Of a stretch of 64,000 nucleotides of DNA, positions 24,531-36,654 are shown piece after piece. Positions within the stretch are counted from its first letter, which is position 1. The number at the start of each line of letters is the position of its first letter. The DNA lies in NCBI GenBank assembly GCA_035048815.1, contig JAUCBN010000007.1, forward strand, positions 2,983,501 through 3,047,500. The letters are read 5' to 3'. The position numbers were made by a program, and so were the translations under genes. The notes beneath the pieces were generated by a model. That model saw only the letters and a program-made list of their open reading frames with translations. It was not told where the DNA came from and searched no databases. Origin of the DNA: Abelmoschus esculentus (taxonomy: Eukaryota > Streptophyta > Magnoliopsida > Malvales > Malvaceae).

Positions 24531-25487
24531 ATGGGTTGCGGTAAATCAAAACATGCTGCGATCGAACACTCGATCAGTCGTAAAAGTTCGGAGGCTGGAT
24601 CGAAGATGGACAAAGCCCCGGAGACCAACATTGGAAAAGTTAGAAAACTTGAGAGAAACGCAAGCACATTGATGGCAGAGGACGGTAGAAATGTCATTAG
24701 CAGGAAGAATTCAAGAGCTGTCCACGATGAAAATGGCGTAGCCGAAGGCACGGAATCGAAGAAACAAAAGAAAATACATTTCAATGATCATACTAAAGAT
24801 AAGAAAAATGGAGATGCAGAAATGGGTTGCGAAGAACAGAAATGTGACGCGACCGAAAACACAGTGAATACGAAAAATTCGAGAGTAGAAACGGAGGGAG
24901 GTGAAATCCCGGAAATTAGGATCGAAGAAGTATTTGAACTCTACACAGAAACCAGCTCACCAATTAAAGAGGAGGGCAAGACTGATAGAAGCTCTGGCGG
25001 AGACAACTCCGAGAGTTTGGCCGATGAAAATGTCATCATAGTTGAAACTAAAGAATCGGATAAGAGGGGAAATACACTTGAAACCATTGACGAAACGAGC
25101 GATCGCGATCGCGACTCGACCTTGTTAATGAAAGAGGAAGGCAAAAGTGTCGAAAAAGATTCGAGTTCAGCCAATTCCCTGACTATCTTTGATGAGAATG
25201 GCAAAGGTGAAAGCGTTGAATCACAGAATCTCATTGAAGAAACAAGCGAAACTGCTGAGAACACGAGTTCATTAGCGAAAGGAGGCAGCGAAAATGTCGA
25301 TCAAGATCCTAGTGTTGATGGAAATGGCATGGTTGAAAGCATAGAGTTGAAGGAACCCATTGAAGAAACGATCAAAACCGATGAAAACGCAGGCTCGTTA
25401 ATGGAAGAAGAAGAAATCAAAAGTGTGGATCAAGATTCCATTATTGCAGACAAATCTGAGGCTGTAATTGAAGATTTTAATATCTAA
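24531..25487 (+). CDS. Acidic disordered protein with N-myristoylation/palmitoylation start (MGCGKSKH)
   Basis: Single exon, 318 residues. The N-terminus MGCGKSKH has Gly2 and Cys3, the signature of N-myristoylation plus palmitoylation, so the protein is probably anchored to the plasma membrane. The rest is hydrophilic, Glu/Ser/Asp-rich and has no hydrophobic core, so it should be largely disordered. The basic region (residues about 15-45) is followed by acidic imperfect repeats of about 40 residues in the C-terminal half: about 183-212, 228-262 and 268-303. Each contains an (I/L)(D/E)ET(S/I) core, then a SL-xEEG piece and SV(D/E)(Q/K)DS. I do not recognise a named family; similar MGCGKSKH-start proteins are listed as uncharacterised in plants. 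The start is clear because the lipidation motif immediately follows it. Confidence 0.75.
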   Translation: MGCGKSKHAAIEHSISRKSSEAGSKMDKAPETNIGKVRKLERNASTLMAEDGRNVISRKNSRAVHDENGVAEGTESKKQKKIHFNDHTKDKKNGDAEMGCEEQKCDATENTVNTKNSRVETEGGEIPEIRIEEVFELYTETSSPIKEEGKTDRSSGGDNSESLADENVIIVETKESDKRGNTLETIDETSDRDRDSTLLMKEEGKSVEKDSSSANSLTIFDENGKGESVESQNLIEETSETAENTSSLAKGGSENVDQDPSVDGNGMVESIELKEPIEETIKTDENAGSLMEEEEIKSVDQDSIIADKSEAVIEDFNI

Positions 25488-26633
25488 CTGTAATATAGTG
25501 TTATAATTGAAGATTTTAATGGAAGAAGAAACGATCAAAAGTGTTATTAACTGTATATTATAGGTGTAATCTTTGTAATATAGTTTACTTTGTTCATAAT
25601 CTGAAGATTTTAATATCTAACTGAATTTAAAGGTTTTAAGTTTAACATTTTATCCCGTTAAATTAATCTTTAATCAATTTCAAAATCTAAGTTTATCAAA
25701 GTTGAATTTATTTCCACGCTTACTTTTAAATTTTATTAATTATATTCGATTCAAATGGTTAACTAAGTTTTTACATGGTTGATAAAGATTAACGTCTTGG
25801 TTTTTGAATACTTTGTTAAGTTATTCTGGTTGAACCGTTGGATTGAATAATACAAATTGATTAATTAATTGGAAGATTTGACCAGATTGATAATTGATTA
25901 TAATTAATTAATTATAAGATCTACTTAATGGATTGGTGAGCCAATGAAGAGATTTTATTGTAACTATCAAAATATTCCTTTCTTTTCTTTAATTATAAGA
26001 TTATGGAGCTTTAATCATGGGATTTAATAATTCACATCACGAGCGTTATATTCTGAATGTTAATTAAATTTATCCTTGTATTCTTTGAAAATGAGTAGAA
26101 ATCTGGGTTTAATTATTCTTCAATCATTGTCTTGTTTAAAAAGTTGAAAATTATCCTTATTATTTTTATCTATAATATTTATTTTATGATTTAAAATTAT
26201 ATAATTTTCATTTCCAATAATATTATTTTTATTGGATGAAAATATAATGTGTCTTATTATTACATTTAATACTCATTTAATATAAAAATTAAATTTTAAC
26301 TGATATTATTTTTCAAAAAAAAAAACTATGCTGGATGAAACTAAGTATTTTTTTGAACAAATTATAATAATTATATTAGTATCTGTTCTAGAATATAATC
26401 CTAGATCATTTGACCACTCAATCACTCTACTAAGATTGCAGATGAAGCTAAGTATCTAATAACATATGTTTTTAAACTAAAGTCATATTAATAACATATA
26501 TTTAAGTTTTGAACATATGTTTAGTTTATGAATTGAAAGTAGAGGGACTAAAGTCCAAATTAGGCCAAGAAAAAATTTACGCTGCATTCAAACCATCATT
26601 TCAATAATCAAAACCAAAAGAAACAAACAAAAA
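25488..26633. other. 3' region and AT-rich intergenic DNA
   Basis: The first 150 bases hold degenerate copies of the end of the preceding gene: GAAGATTTTAAT occurs at about 25470, 25508 and 25602, and GAAGAAACGATCAAAA at about 25523. The rest is AT-rich with no ORF. Confidence 0.6.
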
Positions 26634-27245
26634 TCAAAATGACCCAGAAAAATCAACGGCCAAAATCTTAAGCAAACCATCAAAAGTAACACCACTCTCA
26701 CCGTCAGCGCCGCAGGCGAATCTCATCATCGCTTTGATATCTTCATCAGAAGCCGAAAACCCAGCCCAACTCATAAAACTTTTCAAATCCTCGTGACTCA
26801 ATCTCCCATCTCCATCTTTATCCATCACTTTAAAAACATCTTCCATCACGCCATAACCCGACGGAACCTTATTCTTGCACCCTACCAAAACGCGCTCAAA
26901 TTCCTCGTACTCAACGAATCCATCCTTATTCAAATCCGCCACTGCAATCATCGTCTCGATCATCTCCTCGTCGTCGTCTAAACCGTTGGAGAATCCGGCG
27001 TAAAAACTCCTCAAATCTTCCCTGCTGATCTTGCCGTCGCGGTCGGCATCAATGATATCGAATGCCGATCTGAAATCCGTCGTTTGAACTCCTCTCTCCG
27101 GCCGATTTAAGTTTCTCCCGACGGACACATTTTTATTTGGTAATTTTTCTGGGTAAATGAATAACAGCAAATGGCTGTGGCTGGCAGGCTGGGTGCTTTG
27201 ACTTTTTTGAAACCAATTTATAGGCAGAGACGCGAATACCCCCAT
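26634..27245 (-). CDS. EF-hand calcium-binding protein (CP1/CML-like)
   Basis: Single exon, 203 residues. Three good EF-hand loops are visible: D66-D77 (DADRDGKISRED), D104-E115 (DLNKDGFVEYEE) and D142-D153 (DKDGDGRLSHED). A fourth region near residues 178-190 (GADGESGVTFDG) is degenerate and unlikely to bind calcium well. Loops 1 and 3 end in Asp where Glu is usual, which can lower affinity or alter Mg2+/Ca2+ selectivity. The family (CP1-like, calmodulin-like proteins) senses cytosolic Ca2+ and relays it to partner proteins. The first 50 residues are not part of the EF-hand fold. Met1 is the first ATG, but internal starts cannot be excluded, since conserved sequence begins near TTDFRSAFDIID. 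Confidence 0.85.
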   Translation of the reverse strand: MGVFASLPINWFQKSQSTQPASHSHLLLFIYPEKLPNKNVSVGRNLNRPERGVQTTDFRSAFDIIDADRDGKISREDLRSFYAGFSNGLDDDEEMIETMIAVADLNKDGFVEYEEFERVLVGCKNKVPSGYGVMEDVFKVMDKDGDGRLSHEDLKSFMSWAGFSASDEDIKAMMRFACGADGESGVTFDGLLKILAVDFSGSF

Positions 27246-28531
27246 AAATTTTGGAGAGTCTTTGAATTCTCATTGACACCGCAATATGAGAGGTGCCACG
27301 TGGGACTTTTCTATTTGACCATTACGTAGGGTCAGAGTGACATCATGCCATATTGAAAAATAGCGAGACCTATTCGAACTTCGAAGATAGTAAATCTACA
27401 ATATAATAACCTAATTTAAGATTAAAAAATATAAAGTAAATATAATAATATTTATTTGAATTTAAAATTTTTAAGATAAATATTATTTTTTTTTGAACAA
27501 TTTGTTAAGTTACGGAATAATAACATTTCTTGTCTACCGGAATCACTTAGAAATTCATTTAATATTGTTCTTTTATAAGCTTGATTGTGGTGTTTTATTA
27601 TTTTATATGCGTCCATTTTTATTTAAATTATCCTAAAATCAAGTACATTTTATCTTATTATAATCTTCGATCTTATATTTGTGAATTTTGTTTTTAATTA
27701 TTATAGTCACTAAAAATAACTTGTAAGCAGAAAAATTTTAAAAAGACAGTTTTAAAAAAGTTATAAATAGTTGTATTATTTTTTATAAGTTATAAAGAAT
27801 ATGATATATATTTTTTGTATTTATCAAAAATTTTACAAAAATTGTATATATCCAATTTTTTAATATTTTTATTTAAAAATTTGATATATATAACAAAATA
27901 TTTACATTAAAAAAATAATATATAACATTTTTTTTACAAAAGTTGTAAGAATTTCGTTATATATCAAAAATATATACTAAAATTCTTATTATTTTTATAA
28001 GAAAAACAATACAACCGTTTTTAAAACCGTCCCGATCACAATTACAATTCAAACTTAAATTTTAAATCTAATTCTGATTTTACTAAAACTAATTATAGAT
28101 AAAAATCTACCAAGTCCGACCTAATCCGAGACCAGGCACCCCTATTGCCACTAAATCCAATTGATAAATATAAATAGTTCTTACGTTTTGTTACTTTAAA
28201 TTAATATGATATAAATAATAAATAAAATAGTTTAATTCTTATAAATCAATTTTTATATTAAAATACCTTTAAAACCCGAGTGGTCCAAAGAATGTCCTCA
28301 AAGGAAACGACCTCAAGCATTCGATTAGATTATACACCAAATTACAAAGTATTTGCCGTAAATGTTGACCACACTCTATAACAGTTTACAGATTCGCACC
28401 TCCTCCCTATATCGGTACACGACCACTGCATCCGATATATCGGTGAATCGGGAAATGTCGTCCGCTGGTAGTAGAGTTTCGTGTGTATCGCAAAAACCGG
28501 ACGAAGCTATTATCTATTTGTCCACATGAAC
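27246..28531. other. AT-rich intergenic region
   Basis: No supported ORF. Runs such as AAAAATTTTACAAAAATTGTAT suggest foldback or MITE debris near 27700-28000. The PP2C 3'UTR probably occupies about 28320-28531. Confidence 0.5.
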
Positions 28532-30599
28532 TTATCTATGTTCTAGAGCACTTCGAATCGATACAGGAGGGTCGTGGACTGCACCTCTGTTTATAAGATC
28601 ATGGTCAAAGAATAACACAACAACAGTTATATCGTCGTGAAAATGCCGTCGAACTTTCTTGTCGATCTTCCGAAGATCTGAATATCTCATTTCTCGTTTT
28701 TTCGCTGCTTCTTGTAGGGCAGCCTTGACCAGCCTTTTAGCGCTCCCCTGCATTTGTAAAGGTACATGAGCAATGGCTGATTGCAGAAACACAGCAAAAT
28801 TCTCACACATTAAAGGGGAGCTAACAGGTACACCAAGGATCAAGCGAAAGCAGTTTAGTATTAAAAACAAGACTCGAAAAAACGGATTGGTTAAAATATG
28901 ATCAGAAAACCGACATTCTAAATCGGGACCGACCATAGTGCTCAAGTGCCTAACAGCAAATAGCATGAATGCACAATGCTTTTCTGGAAGACATTATGCG
29001 AATCTTACCGAGTGTGGATGACTATGGACAATGGCCACAGCTTTTTCGTTGCTCAAGTGTTCCCATAGACCGTTGGATGCAAATATAAGGAAAGAATCAT
29101 TCGGATGGAGAGCGCGGGAAACAATAGTTGGATTGGCACTTAATATTGGCATGTTCATTGGTTCAGGAAGTCTGAATTTTGCGTTAATTGGTTCCCTGTT
29201 ATACCGAGCATGTTTCATATATACATCGCCTATCGATCTAGAAACCTGCATCGCATACAATCGTGAAATTGAAGACAAATCCGACGACTAACAAACAGTG
29301 GGCATAAATTCTCTAAATCACGACAGTCGACAGCCCCAAAATGCTTTAATATGCTGAATTTTAAAAGATAGGAAGCAAATGTTTACATCTAACCTGAATA
29401 ATGCCCTTCACTCTCCAAACTCCGTGCTTGAGAACAACAATTTGCGGATCATTTGGATGCAATTCCTTGAGCTCATGTCTAATAGCCTCGATATTTGCAT
29501 TGTGCTCGGCTGACAATTGCATAGCAGCCATTTCTCCGGTATTGCCAACTTTCTTGCCCAGTACAACACGAGAATCACCCAGATTAGCAACAAAAAGTGT
29601 CTGCTGATATATTACTCCTACCAGAGAGCATGTCCCAACAGTGGCCATATTTGGTCGAGTACTCCATAGTTCTGACACTAGAGCCGTAAACCCTTCTTCT
29701 GTTTGTCGGAAAGCTCTTTGGAAGGTCTCAGGAGTCACAACTCCCTCCGATTCAGCCGTTATTGCTGCATAAACACAAAACTTAAGAATACTACCATCAG
29801 AATAATTCCTTTACAAGAAGAAACACCAAACAGATAACCCGAGTAAGACACCAAGGCATAACAAAGGTATCCTTTTAGGCATTAAAGGCAACTTGCAGTG
29901 GGCAACAACACAATGCCGCTCTAAAATCCGACTATCTCAAAAACTTGAAACTACGAGTCTACGACACTCAGCCGATAGCTAGTTATCTTCAAGATCATAT
30001 ATATATATATACATTGGTCTAAATGCCATCCAAGGCCCTCGGACATGGAAAAACTTCGAAAAATTAAACAAAACCTTGGATATGCACGCGACACCAGTAT
30101 CCGATAATCACACTCTAGAAAGTATTATACAGTCCAAATGTACTAAAACCAAACATCAAGTATCAACACATATAAAAGCAAAAAAAAACTGAAAATTATC
30201 ATATCAAAAATTGAACATTGTTTATGTCTATGGAGCCAGGGGAAAGCTTTAGATCCATTGATTAAGTGACGAACCTCGAAAATGGCTGAACAAGTGATCG
30301 CAAACGTAACGCGCCGCCTCGGGTCCTCCGTGTCCGTCATAGATCCCGACGAAGGTGCCGAATTGTCCCGACTCGATCTGGCTCTGGTCCTCGAGCACCT
30401 GGTTTGCTTGGATCACGGCCGTGGAAAATTCCCCGGACCCATATTTCCCTATATCACGAAACCAAAGCAACCCATCTTTACCTTCCCTTGAGCCACCATT
30501 ACTTCCTCCACCGCCACCGCCACCGCCAAGAACGCCGTTTGTTTCGTGATTTTCTACTTCATTCCCAAACGGGTTCCAGCAAACCGAGAACAGATTCAT
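28532..30599 (-). CDS. Protein phosphatase 2C, clade-D type, with Asp-to-Asn change at a metal site
   Basis: Four exons, 30275-30599, 29394-29764, 29009-29245 and 28532-28747, give 382 residues, the normal size. PP2C motifs in order: GTFVGIYDGHGGPEA (D88, G89), TCSLVGVI, FVANLGDSRVV, SAEHNAN, VLKHGVWRVKG, SRSIGDVYMKH, FLIFASNGLWEHLSN, and HDDITVVVLFFD (D349/D350). The sequence around YNREPINAKFRLPEPM is typical of the plasma-membrane PP2C.D group, which dephosphorylates H+-ATPases and opposes SAUR action. Residue 290 is Asn (codon AAC) in the FAS-x-GLWE motif, where Asp (GAC) is otherwise nearly invariant and coordinates the second metal. This may cut activity. The N-terminus has a poly-Gly run (residues 25-32). 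Splice sites and frame are otherwise clean. Confidence 0.9.
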
Positions 30600-33500
30600 T
30601 TATCCCTGGAGCATCAGACATCTCTCATCAAAAACCACCCCTCAAAATCCTACATCCACCGTATAATCCCCATTTTTTATTCGCAATATAATTTGATCTG
30701 AGCTTAAAGAAACAAACCCAAAATTCCCAAGTCCCTGAAACAGATGAATCAAAAAAATGGTATGACGATTGATTCTAACTAGAATTCAAGAAACACATTA
30801 AAAAGAAAACCCTAAATATCTCCTAAGTCATACGGAAGTGAAAGGTGGTGGTGGTGGGTGTTTGACGGCGGAGGTGTCGGTGGACTTGGGTGTTTTTCTC
30901 TCTCTCTTTGAAGAGATGGGGTTCTTTGTTTTTATTGGTAGACGAGAATATACAAATTTACATCGAGAAAATTCCAGTTTTCTTGTTTATGCATGTTATA
31001 TTTGGAGGATTGTTTTTGTTTCTTCTTTGAAAGAACCTAACATTTCTGCTTTGGTGATTTCTCAAAGTACTTCAGTTTATATGTTTTATTTATATAATCA
31101 AAGGGTTCGAACTTTAACCTGGTGATGAATTATCACTGATAAAGATCATACAGAGAAAATTTCGAACCTTGGGCTTGTTCTATTGCTTAGAATGAAGGGA
31201 AAAACAAAGGTTCATTATTAAGTAAAAGTTTCTCTTAAATCCTTACGCGTTTCGAGTTTGAAATAATATTGTTAAAATATCTATTTTGATTATTAAAATA
31301 AATAATTTATTAATCAAATTTAAGAATTTAAATTAATTTTAACTTAAATAATATAGTTAAAAACTGATAGAGAATAACGTGATAATTAACGAAAATTTAT
31401 AAAATTATATATTTAGTTTACGTTATTTATATGTTATATTAATTTGATATTATTTTTAATTTAATTTAACAAAATTGATTAACCAGTTATATCATCTAAT
31501 TAAATTTTAATTTATATTTAATTTTTTAGTTACATGGTTAAAGAAAAATTAAAGGAGTGACCTTGACATATATTGAACTCCATACCTAAAAAAACACTTT
31601 ACCACTACACTTAACTTATTTTTAGTGAATTAATTTGTAATATTATGTATATATTTTTATATCTTTTTTCTATTAAAGTTGTTATATTTCTCTTATAATT
31701 TAAAATTTATTATTGATAAAAATATAAAAAAATATATATTTTTAAAAACTTTGAATCAAGTAGCTTTTTAAATATATTTTTATAAATTTTAATTAAAATG
31801 TTCAAATAAAATATAGTTAAAATTAAAAAAATTAACCAAAAAAATATTGACAAAATTAATGAGACATAGAGAGTAATACAGTACATGTGAAGAAATAAAA
31901 AAATTAAAAAAATTTGTGAGATAATTAAAAATTAAATTATTTTAAAATATGTAAAATCATACAAGCCACGTAATCAATTGAAATAATTGATTTATATGAT
32001 TTTATATTTTTAAATTAAATTAAATATTTAGTAATTATATATAATATTAAATCAAAATTTTAATTTAATTGATAATTTTAATTATTTTATTAAATATTTT
32101 AATTCATTTATTATATATTAATATATAATAAAAAATATTTAATATTATTTTTAATATAATATATAATCAATTAATTAAATTTTTTTCTGGTATGAAGTTT
32201 TTTGATGGCATAAATTTGAGAAATAAAAAGTTCCAGGCCCAAGTTCAAATTCCGTTAATTCTTTCTTATTCTTTATAATTTTCTCTAATAAAGTAACCTT
32301 TTAATAAAAATATATTATCATCTTATATTGTTTAAATAATTATAGTCCGTCAGTTGAGGTTTATTCTATTTTTGTTATTTATTATCTCTCGTTGATTTAA
32401 ACTTTTTTTAACTATCATATATTTTTTAGTTAATTTTTAACAATAATAATTAAAATAAAATTATTTAATTTGATGGTCAAAATAAACAAACCCAAATATT
32501 TGGTTCTCACAATTTTACCCTCTATGTTATTATTTAAAAATAAATAAATTCTAATAAACATACCCAAAAATTAAACGTATTTATATACCATATATTTTTA
32601 TATTAATACCCGTGTAAAAACTGGCTTCATTATTTGAACTTCACCTCTTTTTTGCTTGTTCCTTGGCAGTTTAGAGCAATGTTCTTGTGAACTTTGTAAT
32701 TCACGTGACTCTATGCAACATGTGTTTTATACGAAATATAAACATGATTTTTCTTAAAAAAAATTATTTACGATATCAGAATTTAAGTTTTAAATGTTAT
32801 TTAAATATTTTAACGTCTCATCTCATTAATATTAAATAATATTTAATCCGAACTCATAATATATCAAAACTCTTGACAGACTCGTACGTCAGCATTCTTG
32901 TTTCGATACTTCCAATATCTTCCCTCTTCTCAATTATTGAGTTCGCAGCTCTTTTGTGAAAGAAAAAATGGTTCATAGACTTAAGTTTAGCTTTGAATAG
33001 TATAAAGAGAAATAGTGACTAATACACGAATTGAGCTTTTAAGGTAACAAAATAAATAAAAGAGTAAGTAGTAAATATCAACTAGGACTTTGTCTCTGAC
33101 CTCATAGGGTTACCATACTAATGTAAGTCAAGAAAGTGTATGTTTTAGCTAAATAATCAAAGCAACTTGTTGGGTTTTTGATGCAGTTCAAGGCATGGAT
33201 GAACTTAGGGTAAACTTTCAAGTGGGATGCTATTTAGAGAAAAGTTCCAGGCACCTAAAAACACCAATTACTAGTGCTATAGAATATTTATAAAGACGGA
33301 CCGATCAGATTCGATAAGAATGATAATTTAAATTTAAATACTATATTGAAAAAGATTAAAAAACAGTGAAAAAAGAAACGATGTTCATTATATGAGACAT
33401 TTAGATTATTTAAAGAAATAGAATAAAATTAGAATATTTAAAGGTTTATAGACTAATTTAGAACAAGTCATAATTTAGAGATAAAATTATATTATATATA

Positions 33501-33655
33501 TGATTAGTTCATCGAATATAAACTCTTCGTACTAAAATGCATAAATTCTATTAAATAGAGACGTTAATAAGTGATAAAAGCTTCGTAAGCAAACTCATCT
33601 ACTGAAAACCCTAGAAATTGTATACCAACCCGAGGAAATAATTAGGCAAAATAAT
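30600..33655. other. PP2C leader then AT-rich intergenic region
   Basis: The PP2C 5'UTR and promoter probably lie at 30600-30950, including a CT repeat near 30895-30910. Beyond this is about 2.5 kb of AT-rich DNA with no supported gene. Confidence 0.5.
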
Positions 33656-34675
33656 CTACGCTCTCAGTTTTTTCCAGAATCTTTTTAATTTACCAATAAT
33701 GCCACTGGCCGGTGTTTCAGGAACGATAATATTTTCCGGCAAGCCCGTCAATGAAGCTCCGACGCCATTAAAGGCTTTATAAAGCTGTGGGTAAAGTTCA
33801 TGAATGGCGTCCTTGAATCTCCTCGGTACCTTGATCTTCTTCGTCGACCAAACCGACGCGGCAGCTCCGACGTCGTCGCCATTAAAGAACCCGATGGGAA
33901 CTCGACCCTCTATATATTCAACACAAGCTCTTAAGATAACGTTCGCATTGTTCCGGAAATGATCGGAGATTAATTCCTCGAAGTTCTTCGCCGGATTCCG
34001 CAACAGAAACAGCATTGTTTTGCAGGATAAAACGAAAACATCGGCGTTGTAAGATTCCCAAGACCACGTCGGTTTCATCCCGGGCTCGTTGAAGTAAGGC
34101 TTTTCGTTGAGTACCAGTCCTTGAAGCGAGAGCAAAACCTGGAGAATCGTCGATTTTGGGCTCCACCGCTCGGTTCCGTTGCCGATCCAAGTGTTCAACA
34201 AGCTCAAACAAACGTATCCGGTGGCGTACAAATTAGGGTTCAACCTCAACCCGAAAGACCGATAGTGCACTTTGGGCGGACTGTTGGGGTAATCATGAGG
34301 GAACTTGAGATCGAAGAAGAAAACCCCGTTGTGGTACGGAGTGTTCCGAGCGCCGATAACGGCAGCGCGTAAGAGATCAATCCTCCCTTCGTAAACCCGA
34401 ACGAAGATCGATTCCGGGAGATTCTTTTCCAGGATTTCCCACTCTTTCATGATCCTCTTCACGGTGCTCTTGTCGTTAACGCTTCCATTGCTGCTGTTCT
34501 TCTTTTGCTTCGACTTGGATCGAGCGTGGTAGTGGTGGTCGGAGAAATCCGTAACGCAGTCGAATTGCTTGAACTTATCAACACGAACACCCTCATTCCC
34601 TGCAGTTTTCATGGATCAAAAACAAAATATATAAACAACAACTTGAATCTATATAAGAATATTACCTGAAGCCAT
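33656..34675 (-). CDS. Ubiquitin-conjugating enzyme E2, UBC25/26-like
   Basis: E2 enzymes accept ubiquitin from E1 and pass it to E3-bound substrates. I join a 10-base coding exon (34666-34675, ATGGCTTCAG) to 33656-34599, giving M-A-S-G-N-E-G and 317 residues. The UBC fold spans about residues 50-210: VIGARNTPYHNGVFFFDLKF, FPHDYPNSPPKVHYRS, and the active-site cysteine in YATGYVCLSLL (about residue 134). The usual HPN tripeptide is NPN, as is common in this large-E2 group (UBE2O/BIRC6 relatives). The C-terminal extension is helical and basic at the end (KLKRFWKKLRA). A start at 34612 (MKTAGNEG) would use the intron-retained form. The protein is a soluble, probably cytosolic or nuclear, E2. 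Confidence 0.88.
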
Positions 34676-35340
34676 TAGTTTAACGGCGAGTAAAGAAACT
34701 CGGATGTCAGCGGCAGAGAGACGGCGGAGAGAGCATATAAACTCCTATAGGAGAAATTCTAGTAGGAGTGAGATTTTATATAATTTTCATATATATTTAG
34801 TGTTTATATAGTTATCAGTCATTATCTAAACTTCTACCCTAATTGTTTTAGGGTTGCAAGTTAATTAAATAAATATTATTTTTGGTTTTGTTATGTGAAA
34901 TATTAATGTTAATAAAAATTAATAAAATATCATCATTAATATTTATTTTATTTTTAATAGAATCTGTTAAAGCAATTACTTTCTTAAACAATTATATTAT
35001 GCTACTACCTTTTTTAACTATTTTAATAGTTAATATTATTTAAATATAATTTTTTTTTAATAAGATTCAATCAAATAACTCAAAAATATTAATATTTTTA
35101 ATTGTTACTCTTCGGATTAATGTATCCATTAAATACAAATTTTATGAAGATTTAATCTAAGTGATTAGGCATGGGATTTTTATGTAAAGCATTGAGCTTT
35201 TGAACCTACTTGCGAGTTAGGGATTGCGAAGGGTACAGTTTTGTGGATTATGCATCGTATTTATTTTAGTAGGAGTAAGGATAAATATAAGTTTAGTCGA
35301 TGTAGGTGGGTGTATATATAAAATGATATAAAAATAAAAG
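34676..35340. other. Promoter area and AT-rich intergenic DNA
   Basis: The E2 leader probably extends to about 34735 and carries purine-rich text. No further gene. Confidence 0.45.
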
Positions 35341-36122
35341 GTTTAAGGGTTCAATAAGCCCTTAAATTTTTGTGAAAAAATCAATTAAGCCCTTAAACTT
35401 TTTTTGCACCCAATAAAGCCCTCAAATTCACTAAAAAATTAATTTAATCCTTAAACTATTGTAAAAAATCAATTAAGCCCTTAAACATTTTTTGCATCCA
35501 ATTAAACCCTCAAACTCAAGAAAAAAAATTAATTTGGCCCTTTGATCAACTATGACCATTAACTTTAACGTGTTTTTTTTTAATTTAACACTTGTCGCGA
35601 TAAGATAATACCATTTATCGATTTTAAGAAATTTTAAAATTTTAAAAATATATAAAAATTTTAAAAACTTTATAATAAATATTGAAAATTTTAAATTATT
35701 TAAAAATATAAAAATATTTTTTTATAATTGTAAAGTAATATTTAATTTTTTTATTTTTTATTTTTTAATCTTTTTAAAAAAATATATTATTTATCATTTT
35801 AAATTAAAATTTGAAATTAATTTTTAAAAATATTTTTCATGATTTTTACATAATTTTAAAAATTCTTAGAAATGAAAAAGTAGTGTTATTTTGTTGCAAT
35901 ATGTGTTAAAAATAAAAAATAAAAAGGTTGAAGTTAACGGTTAAAGTTGGGAAAAAGGTCAAATTGATTTTTTTTCTTGAGTTTGAGGGTTTAATTGGAT
36001 GTTAAAAAAGTTTAAGGACTGAATTGATTTTTTCTGAGTTTGAGAACTTAATTGAGTATAAAAAAATTTTAAGGGTCTAATTGATTTTTTACAAAAGTTT
36101 AAGAGTTTATTAGACCCTTAAG
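35341..36122. repeat. Large foldback (inverted-repeat) element, about 780 bp
   Basis: The left arm (about 35341-35570) reads TTAAGGGTTCAATAAGCCC..., with repeated AATTAAGCCCTTAAAC words. The right arm (about 35920-36122) is its reverse complement in diverged form, ending TTTATTAGACCCTTAAG. Each arm is itself built from 60-70-base subrepeats (CTTAAA/CCAATTAAACCCTCAAACTC). The 350-base loop is AT-rich and has no ORF. It looks like a nonautonomous foldback or MITE-like element that would form a long hairpin. Confidence 0.75.
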
Positions 36123-36654
36123 CGAAAATAAAACAATCCACGTAAATCACCGTTAAAAGTTATGGTAAATAGTTTAATGACTAAAATAAGAAATATAGAA
36201 TAGTTTAATGATTAATTCTGTAATTTATCCTATTTTTTTATGTCTCATGTCCATGAACTTTTATTTTTCTTTCAAATCCACCCAAATAACGAGAAAATAG
36301 CGTAGTTGTACAGTTATAGTAACTTTTTTTCATTATAATTAGGGGAGTAAATTTTGATTCTACTCGAGATAAAAAAAATTAATTTATTTTTACTCCATTT
36401 GAAATTTTATATTTAATTTGAAAAACTTTTAAATAAAATTTAAATTATAAAATAAAAATTTGAATAATTTGAATTTTTAGTAATTAGTTGATTGATTTTT
36501 AACATAAAATTGAATCCCTCGATTTTTTCTGATATATATCAGAAATAAAAAATATGAAAAAAAATATATCACATATAAAAACGATAAATAATTATAATGA
36601 GAAAAGAACTCGAATTTATATGGTCGGAGATGTTTTTTTAGAAGAAAATGTTAC

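Noticed and set aside
30282..30691. Overlapping plus-strand ORFs with Pro/His runs
   Set aside because: Antisense of PP2C exon 1 and its poly-Gly codons.
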